Part shown: piece after piece, positions 52,697 through 60,883 of the stretch
How positions within the stretch are numbered: position 1 is the first letter of the stretch
Layout: each line of letters starts with the position of its first letter
From: CAYVUB01 sp964454675
GTDB taxonomy: Bacteria; Bacteroidota; Bacteroidia; Flavobacteriales; Flavobacteriaceae
Length of the DNA: 64,000 nt
Direction of reading: 5' to 3'
Assembly (NCBI GenBank): GCA_964454675.1
Contig: CAYVUB010000008.1
Span: 21,520 to 85,519, forward strand
Made by a program: the position numbers and the translations under genes
Notes under the pieces: generated by a model
The model's input: the letters and a program-made list of their open reading frames with translations, nothing else
Told to the model about the DNA's origin: nothing
Databases searched by the model: none

Positions 52697-52737
52697 CCTA
52701 ATTTGAAAAAAATATTTTTTACTCTGGCACAAGTGTC
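52680..52737. repeat. Direct repeat TTTTTACTCTGGCA, two copies
   Basis: The 14-bp word occurs at 52681-52694 and 52724-52737, starts 43 bp apart. The first copy overlaps the -33 element of rpmH. Remaining sequence in this 251-bp gap is AT-rich. Confidence 0.55.
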
Positions 52738-52843
52738 CTTTTTATTTCAAAAAAGCATAATAAATACTACAATAGTTGTAATAGTTCTCTTTTGTTTCTT
52801 AAAAAATTAGTTTCTTTGTCTTTCCAAAAAAAAGAAAAAAATC

Positions 52844-53719
52844 ATGAAAAAAATCATTATGGTATGCGTATTTATGACCGCTTTGCAAGTATCTGCACAG
52901 CAATTATTACAATACAATCTTACCGTTGGCACAAAATTTAATGTAGAGCAAGAAGCCAAACAACATATCACACAAGACCTGCAAGGTGTTAATCAGGTTA
53001 TTGACAATACGCTTACAAGCACGATGCAGTTTGAGGTTATGGAAATAAATGACAACACGATTACCCTGCAAATGACGTTTCAAACCATGAAAATGCTTAT
53101 GAGCTCGCCATCATTAGGCGTACTCATGGAAGCCGATACTTCAAAAAAGGACGACCTTGATATGACTTCAAACATGTTTAAAGGTTCATTGAATATTCCC
53201 GTAACCGTAATAATGGAAAAAACAGGAAAAATAAATTCGGTAACCGGTGGCGACAAACTTATAGAATCTATGTTTAAAGCTGCCAATATTACAGATCCTG
53301 CTGTTATGGAAAGTTCAAAAGGGCAATTTGAAAAACAGTTTGGCAGTGATGCATTATCACAAAGTTTTGAGCAAATGACCTATTATCTTCCTGCGAAAAA
53401 GGTAGCCGTAAATGATACCTGGTCAACGGTTTTTAGCGGGAATCTGGAAGCAAAAAACACCTGGACTTTAAAAGAATATTCCGGGACAACCTCAACCATT
53501 ACCGGCACAGCCACAACCGTAATGTCCAATATTGATGAAAATGTAATCATGGTTTTAAACGGTACACAAAGTTCAACCATAACCATAGATTCCAAAACAG
53601 GGTTGTTTCAAAAAATTACGGTAACGAGTGAAAATAACGGAGATACACAAATTGCTGCGGCAAATATGTCGGTTCCAACAAGCATAAAATCAACAATTAC
53701 CTATAAAATAGTTCCATAA
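52844..53719 (+). CDS. DUF6263-like exported protein
   Basis: A 291-residue protein. The signal peptide MKKIIMVCVFMTALQVSAQ is followed by a beta-rich mature domain with repeated threonine-rich strands (NDNTITLQMTFQTMKML, WTLKEYSGTTSTITGTA, TITIDSKTGLFQKITVTSEN). The layout fits the DUF6263 family, an uncharacterised Bacteroidota periplasmic group. It is followed 3 bp later by a TPR membrane protein, probably in one operon. Confidence 0.78.
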   Translation: MKKIIMVCVFMTALQVSAQQLLQYNLTVGTKFNVEQEAKQHITQDLQGVNQVIDNTLTSTMQFEVMEINDNTITLQMTFQTMKMLMSSPSLGVLMEADTSKKDDLDMTSNMFKGSLNIPVTVIMEKTGKINSVTGGDKLIESMFKAANITDPAVMESSKGQFEKQFGSDALSQSFEQMTYYLPAKKVAVNDTWSTVFSGNLEAKNTWTLKEYSGTTSTITGTATTVMSNIDENVIMVLNGTQSSTITIDSKTGLFQKITVTSENNGDTQIAAANMSVPTSIKSTITYKIVP

Positions 53720-53722
53720 TTT

Positions 53723-54289
53723 ATGTATAACAAGAATATAAAATTAGTTATTGCAGCACTTATCATCGGGTATGCCATATATCAATTTACCGAAGGTTTT
53801 ATTGGAAATGGCATCATGTTTATTCTTCTTTCTTTAATTTTTGTTTTTTTATATTTTAAAAACGAAATGATTCTTTTGGCGTTTTTAAGATTACGGAAAC
53901 AAGATTTTGCCGGAGCAAAAAAATGGCTGGATAAAATCAAGAATCCGTCAACGGCTTTGGTAAAAAAACAACAAGGCTATTACAATTACCTCAATGGTAT
54001 TATGGTATCGCAAACCAATGTAAACGAAGCTGAAAAATTTTTCAAAAAAGCCGTGACTTTCGGGCTGTCAATGGATCACGATATGGCTATGGCAAAATTA
54101 AATCTGGCAGGAATTGCCTTTAGCAAACGTCGTCCGCAGGAAGCAAAAATTTTACTTGCCGAAGCCCAAAAACTTGACAAACGCAATATGCTTGCCGAGC
54201 AAATAAAAATGATGAAAGACAGCATGAAAAAAGCCCAAATGCCCAACCAGCATTTTGGCGGTCACAGACAACAGGTAAGACGACGATAA
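53723..54289 (+). CDS. Membrane protein with tetratricopeptide-like C-terminal region
   Basis: A 188-residue protein. Two membrane helices are predicted near residues 8-24 and 29-47. The rest is helical with TPR-like units (RKQDFAGAKKWLDKI, GYYNYLNGIMV, AKLNLAGIAFSKRRPQEAKI) and ends in a basic tail (GHRQQVRRR). It may organise proteins at the inner membrane. It lies 3 bp after the DUF6263-like gene. Specific function unknown. Confidence 0.78.
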   Translation: MYNKNIKLVIAALIIGYAIYQFTEGFIGNGIMFILLSLIFVFLYFKNEMILLAFLRLRKQDFAGAKKWLDKIKNPSTALVKKQQGYYNYLNGIMVSQTNVNEAEKFFKKAVTFGLSMDHDMAMAKLNLAGIAFSKRRPQEAKILLAEAQKLDKRNMLAEQIKMMKDSMKKAQMPNQHFGGHRQQVRRR

Positions 54290-54310
54290 CTTTTTACAAA
54301 ACGCATAAGA

Positions 54311-54344
54311 AAATAGTACTAAATCAATTTAGTGCTATTTTTTT
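54311..54344. terminator. Bidirectional terminator
   Basis: AAATAGTACTAAAT (54311-54324) pairs with ATTTAGTGCTATTT (54327-54340) with one mismatch. T-runs follow on the + strand. It lies between convergent genes. Confidence 0.8.
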
Positions 54345-54356
54345 GTTTTACTTCCA

Positions 54357-55292
54357 TCACGGTGTGGTTGAATAATATCCCTTTTTTGGTATTTCAATAT
54401 GATAGGTTTTGCGTGATGTGTTATTCAACTTATTTTCACGTAACCACGGATTGTGGATTTTTAAAACTTTATAGTTGATGCCATGTTCCCGGGCAAATTT
54501 TGTCAAATCGGGAATAGCGGTATCAACCTTAATTTTTTCAGTAGGTACGGCATTATACAAATCTTTTTCGGTAAAGTTAAACCCGTATTTTTTAGGGTTT
54601 TTCATGATTTCTTTTAAAGCAACAATCCTGAATATATAACGGCTTGTTTCTTCGCCTAACAATAAATCATAATAACTATTGACATTTTGGTCTTTCAACC
54701 TGTTGGAAATTCCTGCATTGCCGGCATTATAAGCAGCAGCAGCAAGCGTCCATGAGCCCAGTCTGTTTTTTGACTGTTGCAAATATTTACATGCCAGTTC
54801 GGTCGATTTTTCTAAGTGGTAACGTTCATCAACATTATCATTGACTTCCAGTCCGTTTTCTCTGCCGGTTGCAGGCATAATCTGCCAAACGCCTCTGGCA
54901 CCTGCCGGCGATACGGCATTGGTCAAACCGCTTTCAATGACTGCCAGATACTTAAAATCGTCCGGGATGCCGTTTTTTTTAAGGATAGGCTCAATCACCG
55001 GAAAATACTTTTGCGCACGCTTAAACATCAGCAAACCATTGGATTGCCAATAGGTATTAACCAAAAGCTCTCTATCCATTCGTTCATAAACATCCACGTC
55101 GTTAACCGGCATATCTTCGCCTGCAAAATTCAATTCTTCCGGTAAGGGCAACGCATACACATTATAATCGTTTACAAAAGTGGTCTCTTTCAACGATTCT
55201 AAATCCGCAACTTTATTTTGACTTGCAAAAATGAATACCCCCGAAATAGCAATTAATCCTATACCTGCTAATATATTTTTGATGATTGTCAT
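54357..55292 (-). CDS. Membrane-anchored lytic transglycosylase (SLT family)
   Basis: A 311-residue protein with an N-terminal signal anchor (about residues 5-23). The catalytic glutamate is Glu120 in VIESGLTNAVSPAGARGVWQ, followed by the family motifs GLEVND and LAAAAYNAGNAG. It cleaves the glycan strand of peptidoglycan with 1,6-anhydro product formation. The C-terminal 60 residues (REHGINYKVLKIHNPWLREN) resemble a LysM-like or spacer domain. Single gene with a divergent neighbour. Confidence 0.9.
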   Translation of the reverse strand: MTIIKNILAGIGLIAISGVFIFASQNKVADLESLKETTFVNDYNVYALPLPEELNFAGEDMPVNDVDVYERMDRELLVNTYWQSNGLLMFKRAQKYFPVIEPILKKNGIPDDFKYLAVIESGLTNAVSPAGARGVWQIMPATGRENGLEVNDNVDERYHLEKSTELACKYLQQSKNRLGSWTLAAAAYNAGNAGISNRLKDQNVNSYYDLLLGEETSRYIFRIVALKEIMKNPKKYGFNFTEKDLYNAVPTEKIKVDTAIPDLTKFAREHGINYKVLKIHNPWLRENKLNNTSRKTYHIEIPKKGYYSTTP

Positions 55293-55335
55293 AACCTTAT
55301 ATTTTCTTTAAATTTAAAAAATTATTCTGATGTTT

Positions 55336-56010
55336 CTATGATTCTTCCAATATAAGTTTTGGCAAATTTTCATTAAACCACTTATATTTTGTAATCACCA
55401 TAATATGTGTGCCTCCTTCCAAAACAATACAGTTGCCACTACACGAATGTGTAAAAACAGCATCTTGATTGCCATGAATATAAATAGCATCAGGGTGTGG
55501 CTCTTTTTGATTCCAGTTGATAATTTGCTCAATAGACCAATCTAAATAATACGCATCATTGACCGACAGATATTTCTTGTAAAGTTCCACACGTTTGGTC
55601 AGTGTTTCGCCAAAAGCATATTTAGCTAAAACGTCCATATTACTAAATAATTGCGTAGGCAGCAGCTTGTATAGTTTTGTAAATCTTGCAAATTTCATCC
55701 GCCTTGGAAGTTCGTGCTTACTCTTCATACTCGACACAACAATCAATTTTCTAACCTTGATAAATTTACTCATTTCCTGCACCAAAACACCGCCAAAAGA
55801 CACGCCCAAAAGCACAATATTATCATGCTCAATTCTTAAAATCATTCGCTTGGCATAGCCTTCTAAAGTCTCGTTATTATTGGGAATCAGCCATTCCAAC
55901 CAGTAAATTTTAAACCTGTCTTCGGGCAATTTAATGTATTCAAAAATAGCCGGGCTTGCCGCCATTCCGGGCATTAAATAAACAGGTATGATTTCTTGAC
56001 TCGTAGGCAT
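55336..56010 (-). CDS. Alpha/beta hydrolase
   Basis: A 224-residue protein of the alpha/beta-hydrolase fold. The nucleophile elbow is GVSFGG with Ser71, the oxyanion region is YLMPGMAASP, Asp is in IYIHGNQDAVFT and His in GGTHIMVI. No signal peptide, so it is cytoplasmic. The substrate is unknown. It ends about 44 bp from the transglycosylase gene start and may be in the same transcription unit. Confidence 0.85.
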   Translation of the reverse strand: MPTSQEIIPVYLMPGMAASPAIFEYIKLPEDRFKIYWLEWLIPNNNETLEGYAKRMILRIEHDNIVLLGVSFGGVLVQEMSKFIKVRKLIVVSSMKSKHELPRRMKFARFTKLYKLLPTQLFSNMDVLAKYAFGETLTKRVELYKKYLSVNDAYYLDWSIEQIINWNQKEPHPDAIYIHGNQDAVFTHSCSGNCIVLEGGTHIMVITKYKWFNENLPKLILEES

Positions 56011-56048
56011 TTGTCAAAAATGTAGCTGTGTGGTTTGCATTTTTTTTG

Positions 56049-56056
56049 TAAATTTG
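56049..56056 (+). promoter_or_regulatory. -7 element for the acetyltransferase-like gene
   Basis: TAAATTTG matches TAnnTTTG and lies 66 bp before the ATG at 56123. Confidence 0.45.
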
Positions 56057-56122
56057 CACTACAAAGCTATACAAAATTATAGTCTTTTGATTCACTTACC
56101 ATTGAATTAAAACAAATTTATT

Positions 56123-56419
56123 ATGACTGATGATGCAGTACTTACTGATAATGACTTTTTACGTCAATTTGAACTTAAAGTAGATGACGAACTTGCAAAG
56201 ATTGAGTATTCACTTCAAGACAGGAAGATTTTTTTAACCAAACTCATCATTCCCGAATGTATCCATTGCGAAGCTTTTGAAGAAGACTTCTTAACGCTGG
56301 TTTTTGACAACATCTCAGAACGCAACATAAGTGTAGTACCTACAAGCCCGCAGATTGCTAAGTTTATGCGCAAAAACCGTAAGTATAAAAGTATGCTTCC
56401 CGTAGGCATCAGGATTTAA
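56123..56419 (+). CDS. Short GNAT-like protein (YjdJ type, degenerate)
   Basis: A 98-residue protein. The first half (RQFELKVDDELAKIEYSLQDRKIFLTKLIIPE) resembles the YjdJ-like short N-acetyltransferases. The acetyl-CoA pyrophosphate loop Q/RxxGxG/A is not present; the matching place reads CIHCEAFEEDF. The C-terminal ISVVPTSPQIAKFMRKNRKY is similar to the family end. Catalysis is doubtful; a binding or regulatory role is possible. Single gene with its own promoter and terminator. Confidence 0.7.
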   Translation: MTDDAVLTDNDFLRQFELKVDDELAKIEYSLQDRKIFLTKLIIPECIHCEAFEEDFLTLVFDNISERNISVVPTSPQIAKFMRKNRKYKSMLPVGIRI

Positions 56420-56449
56420 AAATAACCTTGATAAACATCAACAACAACA

Positions 56450-56481
56450 AAAATCTGAAGTATAATAACTTCGGATTTTTT
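56450..56481. terminator. Bidirectional terminator
   Basis: AAAATCTGAAGT (56450-56461) pairs with ACTTCGGATTTT (56468-56479), with one G-U pair, and is followed by T. It lies between the convergent GNAT-like gene and mtaB. Confidence 0.82.
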
Positions 56482-56485
56482 GTTT

Positions 56486-57811
56486 TTATATAACTAAGGC
56501 ATTGACAAAATCAAACCGCACCAAGCCATCCTCATCAATTTTGGTAAGTGTCACTTTGTGTAAGGTATTGACCAATTCGGGATTCCACGGTGCTTTTACT
56601 TTAACGTAATTTTCAGTAAATCCGTGAATATAACCTTCTTTGTTTTCGCTTTCAAATAATACGGTTCTTGTAGTGCTAATCTGGCTTTCATAAAATGCAC
56701 GACGCTTTTTGACCGATAATCCTCTGAGCATCTTACTGCGTTTGGCTCTGACGTTTTTTGGCACAACGCCATCCATTTCGGCAGCTTCGGTATTGTCTCT
56801 TTCAGAATAGGTAAAGACGTGTAAATACGAAATATCCAACACATTTAAAAAGTTGTAGGTTTCCAAAAAATGTGCATCGGTTTCACCCGGAAAACCAACA
56901 ATAACATCCACGCCTATACATGCATGCGGCATGACTTCGCGTATTTTTGACACTCTGTCCACATACAATTCACGCATATAGCGGCGTTTCATTTTTTTCA
57001 AAATATCATTACTGCCGCTTTGCAACGGTATATGAAAATGCGGTACAAAAGCCCGGGATTTTGACACCAATTCAATGGTTTCATTTTTCAAAAGATTGGG
57101 CTCAATGGATGAAATACGCAAACGCTCAATACCTTCTACCTTGTCCAATTCTTTTACCAAATCCAAAAAGGTATGTTCGTGTTTTTTATTGCCAAATTCG
57201 CCTTTACCATAATCACCAATATTAACACCTGTAAGTACAATTTCTTTAATGTTTTGAGCCGAAATTTCTCTGGCATTTCTGATAACACTTTCCATGGTAT
57301 CGCTACGTGAAATGCCACGTGCCAAAGGAATCGTACAATACGTACATTTGTAGTCACAACCATCCTGAACTTTCAAAAATGCACGGGTGCGGTCGCCAAT
57401 GGAATAACTGCCTACATAAAAATCGGCATCTTCAATTTCACAGGAATGGACTTGTCCATAGTTGTTTTTAGACAAATCGTTGATATAATCGGTAATTTTA
57501 AATTTTTCGGTAGCACCAAGTACCAAGTCAACACCATCTACAGCTGCCAGCTCTTCGGGTTTTAACTGCGCATAACAACCTACCGCAGCTACAAATGCAT
57601 CGGGATTGTTTTTTTGGGATTTTTTGACAATCTGCTTGAATTGCTTATCGGCATTTTCTGTGACCGAACAGGTATTAATCACATAAATATCGGCAACTTC
57701 GTCAAATTCCACACGGTCAAAACCTTCATCTGTAAAACTTCTGGCAATAGTAGAAGTCTCCGAAAAATTCAGCTTACAACCCAAAGTATAAAATGCAACT
57801 TTTTTTCTCAT
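56486..57811 (-). CDS. mtaB: tRNA t6A37 methylthiotransferase MtaB
   Basis: A 441-residue radical-SAM enzyme that thiomethylates t6A37 of tRNA. The N-terminal methylthiotransferase domain has Cys12 (LGCKLN), Cys48 (INTCSV) and Cys79 (VGCYAQ), ligands of the second cluster. The radical-SAM motif is CDYKCTYC with Cys152, Cys156 and Cys159. A C-terminal TRAM-like region follows. The frame reaches 57973, but ATG at 57811 (MRKKVAFYTLGCK) is the canonical start. Confidence 0.94.
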   Translation of the reverse strand: MRKKVAFYTLGCKLNFSETSTIARSFTDEGFDRVEFDEVADIYVINTCSVTENADKQFKQIVKKSQKNNPDAFVAAVGCYAQLKPEELAAVDGVDLVLGATEKFKITDYINDLSKNNYGQVHSCEIEDADFYVGSYSIGDRTRAFLKVQDGCDYKCTYCTIPLARGISRSDTMESVIRNAREISAQNIKEIVLTGVNIGDYGKGEFGNKKHEHTFLDLVKELDKVEGIERLRISSIEPNLLKNETIELVSKSRAFVPHFHIPLQSGSNDILKKMKRRYMRELYVDRVSKIREVMPHACIGVDVIVGFPGETDAHFLETYNFLNVLDISYLHVFTYSERDNTEAAEMDGVVPKNVRAKRSKMLRGLSVKKRRAFYESQISTTRTVLFESENKEGYIHGFTENYVKVKAPWNPELVNTLHKVTLTKIDEDGLVRFDFVNALVI

Positions 57812-57882
57812 TTTACGCAGTACCTTTACTGTCACGACAGAAATCTGATTATATTTACAACAATCTGTAAAATATGAATTTG

Positions 57883-57890
57883 CAAAAATA
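57883..57890 (-). promoter_or_regulatory. -7 element for mtaB
   Basis: On the minus strand the sequence is TATTTTTG, a match to TAnnTTTG, about 70 bp before the ATG. A TTTG at 57907-57910 lies 16 bp upstream as a possible -33 element. Confidence 0.45.
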
Positions 57891-57955
57891 CACAATTGTT
57901 TGAAACCAAAAGGATAATCCTTCAAACAATCACACAAAACAAAACAGGATACTAT

Positions 57956-59104
57956 ATGTCTGAACAGCAACAACGAATACGTGACGTTTTTAAATTTTTG
58001 GATAGCAGGGATTTGATTTTAGGCTATCGGAAATTTATGGATTGTGCCATGGATACTCAAAATATGGACATCTATAACGATGTTATTGAACTTACCGACC
58101 ATAAAGAAAAAACGTCCATAAGTGATGACGAACTCATAAAGCAGATGAGTGTTATCCTGGAAAAAATTTCCAAAATTGATGTTGAAACTTTTGATACCAA
58201 TACGCCGGTTGTAAGAGCACTGGACATTACAAAAAGCTATGGCAGTAACAGGTTTTCGCTTGGTCCTGTTTCGTTGGAAATCAAAAAACGGCAGGTTTAC
58301 GGGCTTGTAGGCGAAAACGGAAATGGGAAAACCACACTTTTAAGAATTTTGGCAAAAGAACTGCAACACAACCAAGGCAGGATTGATTATAATTTTCAAA
58401 AACAAGAAACCAATGCTTACAATTTAAGAACACGGCTGGTTTACATTCCGCAGCGCACCCAAAAATGGTACGGAAGCCTTAAAGACAACCTAAAATTTGT
58501 GCTGTCAAACTACGGCATTTCGCCCGAAGAAAATGAAACCCGTGTGCTTATGATGATTGCACGGTTCGGGCTTTGGAATTACAAGCATCTTAAATGGAAC
58601 GAACTGTCATCGGGTTACAAAATGCGTTTTGAACTTGCCAGAACCTTATTGCGCCAACCCGAATTATTACTCTTGGATGAGCCGCTTGCAAACCTTGATG
58701 TACTGGCACAGCAAGTAATTCTGGAAGATTTAAAATCGGTTTGTAATTCTGTCAACAACCCTGTTGCGCTTATATTAAGCTCGCAGCAATTGTATGAAGT
58801 TGAAAAAATATCAGACAATGTTATTTTCTTAAAAGACGGAAAACACAAAGACAATGGCAATCATCAAAATGTTCAAAGTAAACTTATTGTGGAAATAGAC
58901 TGCAAGTGCAGCAGAGAACAACTCGTGGAAGCCTTTAAACTTTTACCGCCCGAAAAATTGGTGTTTAACGGCGGAATTTTTGTGGTGTCTTTTGGCGAAG
59001 GCACTTCATTTGCATCGGTATTGGAAACCCTTGGAAAAAGCAATCTTGAGGTTATCTATACCCGGAACATTTCAAATTCAACCAGACGTTTTTTTGTATC
59101 TTAA
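57956..59104 (+). CDS. ABC transporter ATP-binding protein with N-terminal helical extension
   Basis: A 382-residue ATPase. The first 95 residues are helical and acidic (RDVFKFLDSRDLILGYRKFM, DELIKQMSVILEKISKID) and are not part of a standard ABC domain. The ATPase domain follows with Walker A GENGNGKTT, signature LSSGYKMRFELARTL, Walker B LLLDEPLANLD and a C-terminal domain with FVVSFGEGTS. ATG at 57956 is preferred over the TTG at 57896. It lies 12 bp before an eight-helix membrane protein gene and is the likely motor of that system. Confidence 0.88.
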   Translation: MSEQQQRIRDVFKFLDSRDLILGYRKFMDCAMDTQNMDIYNDVIELTDHKEKTSISDDELIKQMSVILEKISKIDVETFDTNTPVVRALDITKSYGSNRFSLGPVSLEIKKRQVYGLVGENGNGKTTLLRILAKELQHNQGRIDYNFQKQETNAYNLRTRLVYIPQRTQKWYGSLKDNLKFVLSNYGISPEENETRVLMMIARFGLWNYKHLKWNELSSGYKMRFELARTLLRQPELLLLDEPLANLDVLAQQVILEDLKSVCNSVNNPVALILSSQQLYEVEKISDNVIFLKDGKHKDNGNHQNVQSKLIVEIDCKCSREQLVEAFKLLPPEKLVFNGGIFVVSFGEGTSFASVLETLGKSNLEVIYTRNISNSTRRFFVS

Positions 59105-59116
59105 ATTTTGTCAACA

Positions 59117-60883
59117 ATGAAATCATTTATCCACAATATCAATCAATATCTGTTAGAAAGATTCCCGAATGTCTGGAACACAAAAATCGTCTGGATGCTT
59201 GCGATAAGTACTATCCTGCATCTTATCTTTTTTGTCTTTGGGTTGGTAAGTTTAACAAACCCAAAATTACTGCATGAAACCGGTGCTTCTCAAATGTTTT
59301 TTGAAAACGGCGCAGTTTATTTTAGTATTATGCTGTCTGTACTACTTTTTGTTATATGGCTTATAAGCATGTTTAAAAACAACGCGTTCAAAAACTTTTA
59401 TCCCTCGTCACGCAATCAATTATTTGTTCAGTTTTTGTTCTATTTTATCATCATTCTGGCATCTACCACATTTTACTATTCTTACAACTTTGGGTTAAAA
59501 ACTTACATTTCAAATAAATATCCCGATTCCGAATTAAAAAAAGACATCCATATCTCAAATATGGCTGCGGTATTTTTTTCTAAAGATATTGAAGATTACA
59601 CGATAGGCCAACGGCGTTATCCCGATATTTTCTCGGAACTATATTGTGAACAAAACAGCGAATTTATAGATACAAACCTGCCGTTTTACAAGTTTCTTAG
59701 TTATAACTATCAGTTTTATTCGCTTACTAATAAAGAGTATAATTTTTATGAAAAGCAAGAAAACATTGATACAGGTTATGTTTTTACCAAAAGAAAAGAT
59801 TCTATCATAACCTATTATTACAGAGATACGGTTGTTGATGTGTCGGGTTATATCAAATCGGCATACCCGAGTTATTATAATTATAAAGGAACATTTTATG
59901 AGACTGATTTTCATTACGACAACACCTCTTGGAATACCGGATATCCGCCTTTGTCTTATGATTATACTTATGATGACTATGACTATTATTATAACCGTCT
60001 GGAGTATTCCGAAAAAACAAAAGCAAATAACAAAAGGGTTCAAGAGCTTTTAAACAGAAATTCATCGGAAGAAATTCACAAAATCCTGTCAGACTTTTTA
60101 TCCGTTGCAAAAAAACATCATATAGAAACCAATCTCACTGCCGACAAATGGTTTGAGCTGGTATATCATCCTGATGATTTTGAGGTTAAATCCTTAATAA
60201 GAATCGAAAAAAACACGTTTGATCCGGTATTATATTCAGATTATGAAAAAACAGCTCTGGAAACTTTCAATATTGAGCACACTACCGATTATTACATACG
60301 CACTTATGACTTACACAACACTTTTGAAAACATAGAAGACATCAAATCGACTCCGGTAATATATATTGAAATAAACTTTTTTATCTGGCTGTCATTCTTT
60401 TTAGCTGCGGTTATTTTTGCTTTCAGAATTACAGGATTAAGACCATTACTGTTTACCATTATTACCGTGGGAATGCTTACTGTTTTTGTCGCCTTGATAA
60501 CCACTATGTGGTACTACATTACCCAATCAAGATATAACCATCCGGAATTTTTGATTTTATATCTCATATTCATCATAAGTACCATTATACTGTTCATTCC
60601 TATATTTTTTGCATCAAAACTCAATAAGCAGGTTGTTGCCGTATGCCTTAATATTTCTATCATAGGATTCGCCTTATATGTGCTGCTTATTATGGGTATT
60701 ATCTCTATACATCAGGATTATTATTGCCGGAATTATTATGATTATAAACTAATGGACAATTGCTTTATATTATTAAGGGAATTGGGCGTTTACACGAGTT
60801 TAGCTCTTATAATTGCCGGATTTGCATTTATGTATTTTTACACCTCAGTAATTAAAAAATGGAAAGCATTGCCGGAAGGATGA
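59117..60883 (+). CDS. Large membrane protein paired with an ABC ATPase
   Basis: A 588-residue protein with three membrane helices in the first 125 residues, a large extracytoplasmic region of about 290 residues very rich in Tyr (YTYDDYDYYYNRLEY), and five helices at the C-terminus. I do not recognise a family; the sequence has no standard permease signature. It is 12 bp after the ATPase gene and overlaps the substrate-binding-protein gene by 4 bp, so it is probably the membrane component of this system. The frame extends to TTG at 59108; ATG at 59117 is preferred. Confidence 0.72.
   Translation: MKSFIHNINQYLLERFPNVWNTKIVWMLAISTILHLIFFVFGLVSLTNPKLLHETGASQMFFENGAVYFSIMLSVLLFVIWLISMFKNNAFKNFYPSSRNQLFVQFLFYFIIILASTTFYYSYNFGLKTYISNKYPDSELKKDIHISNMAAVFFSKDIEDYTIGQRRYPDIFSELYCEQNSEFIDTNLPFYKFLSYNYQFYSLTNKEYNFYEKQENIDTGYVFTKRKDSIITYYYRDTVVDVSGYIKSAYPSYYNYKGTFYETDFHYDNTSWNTGYPPLSYDYTYDDYDYYYNRLEYSEKTKANNKRVQELLNRNSSEEIHKILSDFLSVAKKHHIETNLTADKWFELVYHPDDFEVKSLIRIEKNTFDPVLYSDYEKTALETFNIEHTTDYYIRTYDLHNTFENIEDIKSTPVIYIEINFFIWLSFFLAAVIFAFRITGLRPLLFTIITVGMLTVFVALITTMWYYITQSRYNHPEFLILYLIFIISTIILFIPIFFASKLNKQVVAVCLNISIIGFALYVLLIMGIISIHQDYYCRNYYDYKLMDNCFILLRELGVYTSLALIIAGFAFMYFYTSVIKKWKALPEG

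Noticed and set aside
59639..60043. A 134-residue Ile-rich frame opposite the Tyr-rich membrane protein
   Set aside because: It mirrors TAT/ATT-rich codons of the + strand gene, giving Ile and Val runs, and is not credible as a gene.
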